Part shown: positions 1 through 7,360 of the stretch, piece by piece
How positions within the stretch are numbered: the stretch's first letter is position 1
Layout: the number at the start of each line of letters is the position of its first letter
DNA from: an uncultured Collinsella sp.
Lineage (GTDB): Bacteria > Actinomycetota > Coriobacteriia > Coriobacteriales > Coriobacteriaceae
Length of the DNA: 16,024 bases
NCBI GenBank assembly: GCA_902493125.1
Contig: CABUOF010000049.1
Location: 1 to 16,024 of the forward strand
Reading direction: 5' to 3'
Translations under genes and position numbers: made by a program
Notes under the pieces: generated by a model
Seen by the model: only the letters and a program-made list of their open reading frames with translations
Databases searched by the model: none
What the model was told of the DNA's origin: nothing

Positions 1-699
1 TCATGATCTTGTCTCGAATGTGCTTGACCAGCTTAGGTCGGGCGTCTGGCCCAAAAGCGGGCTCACCGTATCCTGGATGAGTTCAAAACCGCTCCAGCCA
101 ATATAGGCACCAACGGCAAGGCCGACCCAAGCGTCAAGGTTGATGCCCGTCACCTGCGAAACAATTGCGCACGCCAGTACGGCGCCCGTGGCAAGAACAT
201 CGTTCTTGGAATCCTGCGCGGTCGCATGCAGCGTCTCGGACTCAATGCGATCGCCGAGCTTTTGGTTGAGGGCCGCCATCCAGAGCTTTACGACCATCGA
301 AAGCACTAGAACTGCCACCAGGGCAAGCGAGAACTCGACAGGTTCGGGGTGGATGACGCGCTCGACCGAGGACTTCACCAGCTCAACGCCAATCAGCAGC
401 ACGAGTGCCGCCACGACCAGACCAGAGAGATACTCGTAGCGACCGTGGCCATAAGGATGCTCGGGGTCGGCCGGCTTGCTCGCCAGCTTAAAGCCCAGCA
501 CGCTCACGATATTCGAGCTGGCATCGGACAGGTTGTTCATGGCATCCGCAACAATCGAAACCGATCCCGAAACCACACCAATGGCGCCCTTCGCAGCACA
601 AAGTGCAACATTGGCGACAATACACACCATGCCCGTTAACGTGCCCACACGCGCACGATCGCCCTGCGCGCGACGAACAATCCACTCGACCATCTGCAT
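1..699 (-). CDS. Cation diffusion facilitator transporter, probable Mn2+ efflux, frameshifted at 3' end
   Basis: This is a membrane antiporter of the CDF family, which exports divalent metal ions in exchange for protons. The 232 residues cover the whole transmembrane domain. TM2 carries N55 and D59 (in DAMNNLSD), TM5 carries D163 and D167 (DSKND), and HPYGHGRYEY at 81-90 is the usual loop. A DxxxD in TM5 with Asn in TM2 is the pattern known for Mn-type CDFs, so Mn2+ is inferred as substrate. Family members are usually about 290-300 residues, with a cytoplasmic ferredoxin-like C-terminal domain. Here the frame leaves the family pattern after LLGQTPD (residue 221) and stops 11 residues later. 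Adding one G at about 36-37 would restore DPKLVKHIRDKIM, which reads open to the window edge, so the gene is probably frameshifted or the base is a sequencing error. The start is ATG 699 or ATG 693; a GGGGG run lies just upstream. It is transcribed separately from the PTS gene, behind a terminator. Confidence 0.85.
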   Translation of the reverse strand: MQMVEWIVRRAQGDRARVGTLTGMVCIVANVALCAAKGAIGVVSGSVSIVADAMNNLSDASSNIVSVLGFKLASKPADPEHPYGHGRYEYLSGLVVAALVLLIGVELVKSSVERVIHPEPVEFSLALVAVLVLSMVVKLWMAALNQKLGDRIESETLHATAQDSKNDVLATGAVLACAIVSQVTGINLDAWVGLAVGAYIGWSGFELIQDTVSPLLGQTPDLSWSSTFETRS

Positions 700-772
700 C
701 CGCCCCCACGGTACTACCTATATATCTATTGCTTGACCGGATTGTAGTGTAGCCACTTTGTCCCCCAGATAC

Positions 773-804
773 AAAAAGGCCGCGCCCACACGGGCCGCGG
801 CCTT
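773..804 (-). terminator. Rho-independent terminator after PTS EIIC gene
   Basis: On the minus strand an 8-bp stem (AAGGCCGC at 776-783 pairing with GCGGCCTT at 797-804) extends through GCCC/GGGC with one bulge, and is followed by a run of five T (777-773). It lies about 40 bases past the stop of the EIIC gene and before the transporter gene, so it should end the long fab-acc-PTS transcript. Confidence 0.8.
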
Positions 805-810
805 GGAACA

Positions 811-834
811 CGACAAAGGATCGTCCTTTTGTCG
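811..834. repeat. Palindrome with GACAAAGGA / TCCTTTTGTC arms
   Basis: CGACAAAGGA (811-820) and TCCTTTTGTCG (824-834) pair with a single bulged base around a 3-base loop. It starts 7 bases past the EIIC stop and precedes the terminator. Its core resembles the palindrome at 2072-2102 on the other side of the same gene. It has no T-run of its own, so it is not read as a second terminator. Confidence 0.5.
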
Positions 835-841
835 CACAGGT

Positions 842-2056
842 TTATGCGCTTACTTCAGCAGCGCTCGCCACTGTTTCGGGCGAATCGGCTCCGTCCCCCG
901 TCGCCTGCCCCTTCGCCGGCACCACGCCAAAGCAGTAGCTCAGCGCCGCAGACACCACAAAAGCCGTGCCGCCGGCAACGCAGCACCACAGCAGGTTCGA
1001 AAAACCACCTGTGGCAAAGCCAATGACCATGAGGACATTCGTCATGCCGATGGTATAGGCCGTAACGTGGCCCACGGCCGCGACAAGGCCTCCGACGGCG
1101 CCGCCAATAGCCATGCACGTCAGGCACCTGCCATATTTAAAGCCGCAACCGTACAGTGCCGGCTCGCTTACGCCGCCAAGAACACCCGAGATCGAATAGC
1201 CCAGCATGAGCGCCTTCTCGTCCTTATCCGCAACGCGGAGCGACGCGCCAAAGGGCATGCCCCAAACGGCGAACGTTGCCATCGTCGCGGCGATCAGGAT
1301 ACACGAATCCGTTCCCACACTCATAAACTGCGCATAGGCGAGCGATAGGACAACATTGCTGACGCCCGCGATCTTTAGGAACTCCCAGCCCGCGGCAAGC
1401 CCCATGAGCGTGAGCAGCGACACGATGCCACCGGAATTGCCAAGCATAAACATAAGCTGGCCCAACAGCATGCCCAGATAGCTGCCCGCCGGCGCCGTGA
1501 TACACAGGGATACCGGAACCATGACGAGCATGGTTGCAAACGGAACGAACGAAAACGCCACGGCCTGGGGGATAACGCGCTTAAAGAAACACTCCACTCG
1601 CCATAGCACGGGCACCGAGATGAGAACCGGAATAACAGTCGTCGTGTAATCGTTGACCGGCGCGGGAAGCAGACCATACACGGAAGTCATCGATGCCCCC
1701 GTCGTCGATGCGGCATCGACGAGCTTAAGCAGATCGGGCGCAACCAATACGCCGCCCAGCATCATGCCCAGCTGCTCCGAGCAACCGAGCTGGCGGGCGG
1801 CCGCCCAACCAAGATAAATGGGCAAAAAGTAGTAGCCGGCGTTATAGAGCCAACTGTAGAACAGGCGATAGATTTCGGAATCGGCGGGCCACAGGCCCAG
1901 CATGCCTTCGCCCATAATGACGGCGACGGTGCGGAACAACGCCGCGCAGACAATAAACGGCAGCGCCGACATCATGCTTTTGGACAGATAGTCCACCACG
2001 GCCATGGCGTTTGATGAGACCGTCGTTGTAAACGAGGTGTTAGAAACTTGTGGCAT
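842..2056 (-). CDS. PTS EIIC sugar permease (glucose/beta-glucoside-like), stand-alone
   Basis: This is the membrane channel component of a phosphoenolpyruvate sugar phosphotransferase system, which takes up a sugar while EIIB phosphorylates it. The 404 residues form about ten hydrophobic segments. The sugar-site loop GGVSEPALYG (294-303, with E298) matches the G-I-T/S-E-P motif of the Glc superfamily, and PAPVNDYTTT at 131-140 fits a conserved loop. No EIIB cysteine domain or EIIA histidine domain is attached, and neither is encoded in the window, so the partners must act in trans; the sugar cannot be told. ATG 2056 was chosen because GGGAAAGG lies 6 bases upstream and the hydrophobic domain starts soon after. 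ATG 2080, inside a palindrome, would add 8 residues. The frame stays open to 2356, but that stretch is antisense shadow of accDA. It begins 40 bases after accDA on the same strand with no terminator between, so cotranscription with the fab operon is likely. Confidence 0.85.
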   Translation of the reverse strand: MPQVSNTSFTTTVSSNAMAVVDYLSKSMMSALPFIVCAALFRTVAVIMGEGMLGLWPADSEIYRLFYSWLYNAGYYFLPIYLGWAAARQLGCSEQLGMMLGGVLVAPDLLKLVDAASTTGASMTSVYGLLPAPVNDYTTTVIPVLISVPVLWRVECFFKRVIPQAVAFSFVPFATMLVMVPVSLCITAPAGSYLGMLLGQLMFMLGNSGGIVSLLTLMGLAAGWEFLKIAGVSNVVLSLAYAQFMSVGTDSCILIAATMATFAVWGMPFGASLRVADKDEKALMLGYSISGVLGGVSEPALYGCGFKYGRCLTCMAIGGAVGGLVAAVGHVTAYTIGMTNVLMVIGFATGGFSNLLWCCVAGGTAFVVSAALSYCFGVVPAKGQATGDGADSPETVASAAEVSA

Positions 2057-2071
2057 GGAACGCCTTTCCCA

Positions 2072-2102
2072 ATGTGACATGTGGACTGTCCCTTTGTCAC
2101 AT
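2072..2102. repeat. 31-bp imperfect palindrome at the accDA / EIIC junction
   Basis: ATGTGACA (2072-2079) and TGTCACAT (2095-2102) form perfect 8-bp arms, with GGAC-T-GTCC (2083-2091) as a second palindrome at the same centre, base 2087. It contains the accDA stop codon (2097-2099) and an alternative EIIC start (2080). No T-run follows on either strand. It shares the GACAAARGGAC core with the palindrome at 811-834, which suggests a dispersed intergenic repeat family or a binding site. Confidence 0.6.
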
Positions 2103-3821
2103 CGTGCGGTACTGACCGATTGCGCGGTACTTTTCGTAGCGGAGGTTTGTGAGGGTCGCGTCGTCGAGCCGCCCAAGCGTATCGAAGGCATCAAATGCCG
2201 AGGACATGACGGCACCGGCGATCTCCTCATGCGACAGGCCCCTATCGTCGACAATGCCGTCGATGATGCCGAGCGCCAACAGATCGGGGGCCGTGAGCTT
2301 AAGCGCCTCGGCGGCCTCATTCGCGCGCTCGGTATCCTTCCACAGGATCGATGCACAGGCCTCGGGGCTCACGACCGAATAGGCCGAACTCGAGAGCATC
2401 AGGATGCGGTCGGCCACGGACAGCGCCAGCGCGCCACCAGAGCCGCCCTCGCCTGTCACCACCGAGACAATCGGCGTCTTAAGGCCGCTCATCTCCATGA
2501 GATTTTGGGCGATGGCCTCACCCTGGCCGCGCTCCTCGGCACCGATGCCGCAAAACGCGCCCGAAGTATCGACCAGGCACAGAACCGGTCGACCAAACTT
2601 TTCGGCCTGGCGCATAAGGCGACGCGCTTTGCGGTAGCCCTCGGGATGTGCCATGCCAAAGTTGCGACGCATGCGCTCTTTGGTCGTGGTGCCGCGCTCG
2701 ATGGCGATGACCGTTACGGAGCGCCCGTCTTTCCAGCCAATGCCAGCCACCACAGCGGCGTCGTCGCCAAAGTAACGGTCGCCGTGCAGCTCCACAAATC
2801 CATCCAGGCCCAGCGAGATCATCTCGCCTGCCGTGGCGCGATCTGCCGAGCGGGTCTGCTTGACAATCTCGAGCGCGGTTTTTGGTGCCGCCGAGCGCTT
2901 GAACAAGTGCCCCAGCTTTTTGCCGCGGCGACCCGTATGCACGATCTCATGCGGTGCCCCCAGGCCGGGCGCATGCCCTTCGTGCAGCGCCAGCAGCTCG
3001 CCTACCGTGAGCGCAATCTCGCCACGCGGAACAACGGCATCGCAAAAGCCGTGCTCCAGCAAAAACTCGGAGCGCTGGAATCCCTTGGGCAGACGCTTGT
3101 GCATGTTCTGCTCGATCACGCGCGGGCCGGCAAATGCCGTCAGGGCATCGGGCTCGGCCAGGATAATATCGCCCTCCATGGCAAAGCTCGCGGTTACGCC
3201 TCCGGTCGTGGGGTCGGTGAGCACCGTGATATACAGACCGCCCGCCTCGCTGTGGCGCCTAACCGCCGCAGAAATCTTGGCCATCTGCATAAGCGAGGTC
3301 ACGCCCTCTTGCATGCGCGCACCGCCCGAAACGGTAAAGCCGACAACTGGCAATCCCAGCTCGGTCGCTCGCTCAAATGTGCGACAGATCTTCTCGCCCA
3401 CCACGGAACCCATCGAGCCCATCATAAAGTTGGCGTCCATAAAGAAGAGCGCGGTATCGCAACCGCAGATTTTGCCCCTGCCGCACACAACGGCGTCGCG
3501 CTCGCCCGAACGCTCGCACACGCTCTTAAGCTTGTCGGCATAGCCGGGAAACGAGAGGAAGTCCTCCGACGCCAGATTGGCATCCCATTCCTCAAACGTG
3601 CCCTCGTCGACCGTCATGCGCATGCGCGCGCGACCGCTCACGCGAAAGTGTTTGCCGCAACGAGGGCAGACCTCGAGGTTGTCGTGCAGGCGTGCTTCAT
3701 CGATCACACGGCGGCACTCCGGGCACTTGATAAACACGTGGCGCGCGGGAAACTCGGCGCACGACTCGGTCATCGGCCCCTCGAGGACGTTGACCGTCTT
3801 CGCTTTTCTATTCATCAGCAT
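2097..3821 (-). CDS. accDA: Acetyl-CoA carboxylase carboxyltransferase, fused AccD-AccA
   Basis: It transfers CO2 from carboxybiotin on AccB to acetyl-CoA, giving malonyl-CoA. The 574-residue chain fuses both subunits. The AccD half (about 1-290) has a four-cysteine zinc ribbon at C33, C36, C52 and C55, SGGARMQEG (165-173) and DPTTGGVTAS (203-212). The AccA half (about 315-574) has ELHGDR (344-349), RMRRNFGMAHPEGY (383-396) and TGEGGSGGAL (456-465). Separate AccD and AccA are usually about 285-300 and 315-320 residues, so the fusion is short by roughly 30-50 residues, mostly the helical N-terminus of AccA. ATG 3821 has GATGGGG 7 bases upstream and overlaps the accC end by 14 bases, which suggests translational coupling; ATG 3815 is an in-frame alternative. 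It is the last acc gene of the operon, and its stop lies inside the 2072-2102 palindrome. Confidence 0.95.
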   Translation of the reverse strand: MLMNRKAKTVNVLEGPMTESCAEFPARHVFIKCPECRRVIDEARLHDNLEVCPRCGKHFRVSGRARMRMTVDEGTFEEWDANLASEDFLSFPGYADKLKSVCERSGERDAVVCGRGKICGCDTALFFMDANFMMGSMGSVVGEKICRTFERATELGLPVVGFTVSGGARMQEGVTSLMQMAKISAAVRRHSEAGGLYITVLTDPTTGGVTASFAMEGDIILAEPDALTAFAGPRVIEQNMHKRLPKGFQRSEFLLEHGFCDAVVPRGEIALTVGELLALHEGHAPGLGAPHEIVHTGRRGKKLGHLFKRSAAPKTALEIVKQTRSADRATAGEMISLGLDGFVELHGDRYFGDDAAVVAGIGWKDGRSVTVIAIERGTTTKERMRRNFGMAHPEGYRKARRLMRQAEKFGRPVLCLVDTSGAFCGIGAEERGQGEAIAQNLMEMSGLKTPIVSVVTGEGGSGGALALSVADRILMLSSSAYSVVSPEACASILWKDTERANEAAEALKLTAPDLLALGIIDGIVDDRGLSHEEIAGAVMSSAFDAFDTLGRLDDATLTNLRYEKYRAIGQYRTM

Positions 3822-5151
3822 AGAGATGCCCCATCAGATCGGTGTGGTACATGCCCGACAAGAACTCGTCGTTTGCCAGCACGTCGAGCTGAAGCTCGCT
3901 GTTTTCGCTCACGCCCTCGATCACGAGCTCGCCCAGGGCCGAGCGCATCTTGCGAATGGCGCCGTCACGCGTGGGCGCACACACGATGAGCTTGCCGAGC
4001 ATGGAGTCGTAGTACGGCGGAACGTTCGCACCGGTAAACATGGCGGAATCCCAGCGCACGCGCGGACCGCCCGGCACACGCAACGCGGTGACCGTTCCGC
4101 ATGACGGCAGAAAGTCCGGCGTTTCGGCATTGATGCGGCACTCCATGGCGTGGTTGCGGACCGGCATGTCCTCCTGCTCAAAGGGCAGAGGCTGGCCGGC
4201 CGCCACGCGCAGCTGCCACTTGACCAAGTCGGTATCGGTCACAAACTCCGTAACCGGATGCTCCACCTGCAAGCGCGTGTTCATTTCCATAAAGTAGAAA
4301 TTGCCGTCGTCCGAATACAGGAACTCGATGGTACCGGCTCCTTCGTAGCCGACGGCACGAGCCAGGTCACGCGCTGCCTTGTGCATGCGAGCACGAATGT
4401 CGTCGTGTCCGTCGAGGCACGGCGCGGGGCTCTCCTCGATTAGCTTTTGGTTGCGGCGCTGCACCGAGCACTCGCGCTCGCCGAGCGAAAACACATGGCC
4501 CTGCTTATCGGCCATAATCTGCACCTCGACATGGTGCGCCGGCGCGACGAACTTCTCCATGTAGCACTCGCCGTCGCCAAAAACGGCCTCTCCCTCGGCG
4601 CGTGCTTCAGTAAAGGCCTTTGCCGCGTCTTCCACGCGCTCGACCTTGCGAATACCGCGACCGCCGCCACCTGCACGCGCCTTGATGAGCACGGGGCAGC
4701 CAATGCGCTCGGCCTCGGCCGTCGCCTCCTCGGGGCTTTTGAGCAAATCGCAGCCCGGCACGATGGGCACGCCCGCCGCGGCGGCCGTTCGACGCGCGGC
4801 GTCCTTGTCGCCCATGCTGTCGATCACCTCGGCCGAAGGACCGACAAACGCCAGGCCATACTTGTCGCAGTCGCGCACGAAGCTCGCCTTCTCGGAGAAA
4901 AAGCCATAGCCGGGATGAATTGCCTTAGCTCCCGACTTTACGGCACAGGTGAGCACGGCATCGTCGTTGAGGTAGCTCTCGGCAAGACGCGGGCCGCCGA
5001 TGCAATATGCCTCGTCGGCAAGCTGCACGTGCAGCGCGTCCGCATCGGCCGTGGAATAAACGGCGACGGTCTTGATGCCCATATCGCGGCACGCGCGGAT
5101 AACACGGACCGCGACTTCGCCGCGGTTGGCGATGAGCACTTTGTCGAACAT
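3808..5151 (-). CDS. accC: Biotin carboxylase subunit of acetyl-CoA carboxylase
   Basis: It uses ATP and bicarbonate to carboxylate the biotin on AccB, the first half-reaction of acetyl-CoA carboxylase. The 447 residues match the usual length of about 450. The N-terminal domain opens with FDKVLIANRGEVAVRVIRA. The ATP-grasp domain shows the glycine-rich loop GGGGRGIRKV (161-170) after K158, and the catalytic block EMNTRLQVEHPVTE (289-302) with E289 and R293. ATG 5151 was chosen because AAGGAAGG lies 4 bases upstream and the family N-terminus starts there; the open frame runs on to 5370 but only overlaps fabZ. It begins 10 bases after fabZ and overlaps accDA by 14 bases. Confidence 0.97.
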   Translation of the reverse strand: MFDKVLIANRGEVAVRVIRACRDMGIKTVAVYSTADADALHVQLADEAYCIGGPRLAESYLNDDAVLTCAVKSGAKAIHPGYGFFSEKASFVRDCDKYGLAFVGPSAEVIDSMGDKDAARRTAAAAGVPIVPGCDLLKSPEEATAEAERIGCPVLIKARAGGGGRGIRKVERVEDAAKAFTEARAEGEAVFGDGECYMEKFVAPAHHVEVQIMADKQGHVFSLGERECSVQRRNQKLIEESPAPCLDGHDDIRARMHKAARDLARAVGYEGAGTIEFLYSDDGNFYFMEMNTRLQVEHPVTEFVTDTDLVKWQLRVAAGQPLPFEQEDMPVRNHAMECRINAETPDFLPSCGTVTALRVPGGPRVRWDSAMFTGANVPPYYDSMLGKLIVCAPTRDGAIRKMRSALGELVIEGVSENSELQLDVLANDEFLSGMYHTDLMGHLYADE

Positions 5152-5161
5152 GAAGCCTTCC

Positions 5162-5584
5162 TTAACTTTCGTGCATGAGTGCAAAAGACATATCGGCGCG
5201 ACAGCAAACCTCACCGTTGACGCTCGCAGTACCCGTCGCAAAGCGGAACGGCCCGCGCGCACGCGTGATGGAGCACACCAGATCCACCGTGTCGCCCGGG
5301 CGCACCGGACGCTTAAAGCGCACCTTGTCCAGACTCGTGTAGAACGGCGTCGCGCCGCGCGCCTCCTCATCGCCCATCAGCAACACGCAGCAGTTTTGGG
5401 CGAGCATCTCGCACTGGATCACGCCGGGGACGACCGGGTTTCCCGGAAAATGCCCCTGCAAAAAGCACTCGTCGCCCGTAATCGTGATCTTGCCGTGGGC
5501 CTCGTCGCCCACCAGCTCGGCTTCGTCGAGCAAAAGCATCGGTTCGCGATGCGGCAACAGCTTCTTGAGCTCTTCTTTGTTCAT
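5162..5584 (-). CDS. fabZ: 3-hydroxyacyl-ACP dehydratase FabZ
   Basis: It dehydrates (3R)-hydroxyacyl-ACP to trans-2-enoyl-ACP in each elongation round. The 140-residue hot-dog-fold protein has the FabZ signature GHFPGNPVVPGV with catalytic H45, and E59 in QCEMLAQ. ATG 5584 begins the typical MNKEELKKLLPHREPMLLLD and has AGGTG about 6 bases upstream; GTG 5593 in the same frame would add 3 residues. It lies 9 bases after accB and 10 bases before accC, so it interrupts the acc genes, an order also known in Gram-positive fab clusters. No FabA-type isomerase is present, so this dehydratase alone would not explain unsaturated fatty acids. Confidence 0.95.
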   Translation of the reverse strand: MNKEELKKLLPHREPMLLLDEAELVGDEAHGKITITGDECFLQGHFPGNPVVPGVIQCEMLAQNCCVLLMGDEEARGATPFYTSLDKVRFKRPVRPGDTVDLVCSITRARGPFRFATGTASVNGEVCCRADMSFALMHES

Positions 5585-5593
5585 GGATATCAC

Positions 5594-6070
5594 CTATCCG
5601 ATCCTCATGAGGCAGCTGCCAAACTCCACGAGGTCGCCGTCGGCCACGCAGATCTCGAGTACCTCGCCATCCGCCTCTGCCGTCACCTCGTTGAGAACCT
5701 TCATGGCCTCGATGATGCAGAGGGTCTCGCCGGCCTTGACCTTGGAGCCCACGCGCACAAACGGCTCGTCGCCCGGCGCCGGGGCAGCATAGAACACGCC
5801 GACCATGGGAGCGGTCACCTCGGTGCCCTTAGGCTCCGGTGCGGCGGCAGGCGCCTGCGCGGCGAGCTCCGGCGCGGCAGCAGGCATGGCGACAGGAGCC
5901 ACCGCCGGAGCAGTCACGGCACCCGGCATGGGCATGGGCACGGCAACCGGCTGCGCCGCACTCGCGCGCTCGAGCTCGACCGCGGTGCCATCGGGCTCCT
6001 CAACGCGCACGCGCGTGAGGCCGCGGTCCTCCATAACATCGGCTATCTCGGCAAGTCTTTTGGAATCCAT
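5594..6070 (-). CDS. accB: Biotin carboxyl carrier protein of acetyl-CoA carboxylase
   Basis: It carries biotin between AccC and AccDA. The 158 residues comprise a short N-terminal region (about 1-38), a flexible Ala/Pro-rich linker (about 38-80) and a C-terminal biotinyl domain. The EAMKV motif places the biotinylated lysine at K124, 34 residues from the C-terminus as expected. VTAPMVGVFYAAPAPGDEPFV is the usual entry to the domain. The start is ATG 6070, three bases after the fabF stop, so the two are probably translationally coupled. The ligase that biotinylates K124 is encoded by birA at 11451-12227. Confidence 0.97.
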   Translation of the reverse strand: MDSKRLAEIADVMEDRGLTRVRVEEPDGTAVELERASAAQPVAVPMPMPGAVTAPAVAPVAMPAAAPELAAQAPAAAPEPKGTEVTAPMVGVFYAAPAPGDEPFVRVGSKVKAGETLCIIEAMKVLNEVTAEADGEVLEICVADGDLVEFGSCLMRIG

Positions 6071-6073
6071 GCT

Positions 6074-7321
6074 CTAGCTCCTTGCATATCTACGCAGCGC
6101 GATGGCGGCATTGTGCCCGCCAAAGCCCAGATTGGTCGAAAGCGCCCAGGTAAGGTCGGCGCGAACCGCTCGATTAGGCGTGTAATCAAGATTGCAGGCG
6201 GGATCGGGCGTGTGGTAGTTAATGGTCGGGGGCACCACGCCCTGCTCGAGCGCCATGGCGCAGGCCATGACCTCGATGGCGCCCGTAGCACCGATCATGT
6301 GGCCGGTCATCGACTTGGTCGACGAGACGTGTGCGGCGCGTGCCGCGTCCTCGCCGAGCGCTCGCTTGATGCCCGCCGTCTCGGACGAATCGTTGAGCTT
6401 GGTCGAGGTGCCGTGAGCGTTGATGTAGAGGCCCTCGGAAGGCTTAACGTCGCCCTCGGCCACCGCCAGCGATATCGCACGGGCAATGCCGGCAGCCTCG
6501 GGATCGGGACTCGTGATGTGATAGGCATCGTCGGTGTTGCCGTAGCCCACGACCTCGGCATAAATGTGCGCACCGCGCGCCTGCGCATGCTCCATGCTCT
6601 CGAGAACCAGCACGCAGGCGCCCTCGCCCATCACAAAGCCGTCGCGGTCTGCATCAAACGGACGGCAAGCCGTCGCGGGATCGGGGTTGGTGGTCAATGC
6701 ACGGCAGGATGTAAAGCCCGCAACGGCATCGGGGATAATGGCAGCCTCGGCACCGCCGGCGAGAATCGCATCGGCATAGCCATGCTTGATGGCGCGGAAC
6801 GCCTCGCCCACGGCATGGGCCGAGGTCGCGCAGGCGGTCACCACGGGCAGGGTCGGGCCCTTTGCCTTGTGGCGGATTGCGATATTGCCCGAAGCCATAT
6901 TGGGGATCATCATCGCAATCATATAGGGCGATGCGCGGCGGGGCCCACGATCGGCAATCGTGTGGACGTTGTCGACGAGTGTCTGCATGCCGCCCACGCC
7001 CGAACCCACGTAGACGCCCAGGCGCTCGCGATCGATGGCGCCCTCGACATCAAAGCCCGCATCGTGCATGGCCTCGTCCGACGCTGCCAGGGCAAACTGA
7101 ACGCAGGGGTCCAGGTGCTTGGCATCGTGCTTACCAAAGTAGTCGTTGCCGTCAAAGCCCTTGACCTCAGCCGCCACCTTAACGGCAAACGCATCGGTAT
7201 CGAAGTGCGTGATCGGGCCGATGCCGCACGTGCCGGCGCACATGGCCGCCCAGGTAGCAAGCGCCGTGTTACCGAGCGGCGATACGGCACCGATACCGGT
7301 GATTGCAACTCTCTGTTCCAT
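6074..7321 (-). CDS. fabF: Beta-ketoacyl-ACP synthase II (FabF)
   Basis: It condenses malonyl-ACP with a growing acyl-ACP and releases CO2. The 415 residues match the usual length of about 412. The Cys-His-His triad is C164 (VVTACATSAH), H303 (NAHGTSTKLND) and H341 (STKSMTGHMIGATG), with K336 and the C-terminal NLGFGGHN gate. ATG 7321 was chosen because GAGGAG lies 6 bases upstream and MEQRVAITGIG is the family start; the frame also has ATG 7339, which would add six residues. It lies 39 bases after fabG. With no FabB in the window it is probably the only elongation synthase of this operon. Confidence 0.97.
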   Translation of the reverse strand: MEQRVAITGIGAVSPLGNTALATWAAMCAGTCGIGPITHFDTDAFAVKVAAEVKGFDGNDYFGKHDAKHLDPCVQFALAASDEAMHDAGFDVEGAIDRERLGVYVGSGVGGMQTLVDNVHTIADRGPRRASPYMIAMMIPNMASGNIAIRHKAKGPTLPVVTACATSAHAVGEAFRAIKHGYADAILAGGAEAAIIPDAVAGFTSCRALTTNPDPATACRPFDADRDGFVMGEGACVLVLESMEHAQARGAHIYAEVVGYGNTDDAYHITSPDPEAAGIARAISLAVAEGDVKPSEGLYINAHGTSTKLNDSSETAGIKRALGEDAARAAHVSSTKSMTGHMIGATGAIEVMACAMALEQGVVPPTINYHTPDPACNLDYTPNRAVRADLTWALSTNLGFGGHNAAIALRRYARS

Positions 7322-7360
7322 CTTGGTCTCCTCATCCAAGCCGTTGTTCGGCCCTGGTTT

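Noticed and set aside
2072..2102. Palindrome as an intrinsic terminator after accDA
   Set aside because: No T-run follows on the minus strand, so it does not separate EIIC from the operon by itself.
2057..2356. N-terminal extension of the EIIC frame
   Set aside because: Arg/Ser-rich sequence antisense to accDA; the hydrophobic EIIC domain and ribosome binding site place the start at 2056, or at most 2080.
2004..3989. Long plus-strand open frame (661 codons) opposite accDA
   Set aside because: Antisense shadow of a GC-rich coding region; it has no recognisable domain, and the minus strand carries clear conserved motifs.
5152..5370. Upstream extension of the accC frame
   Set aside because: It overlaps fabZ out of frame and lacks family sequence; ATG 5151 has a strong ribosome binding site.
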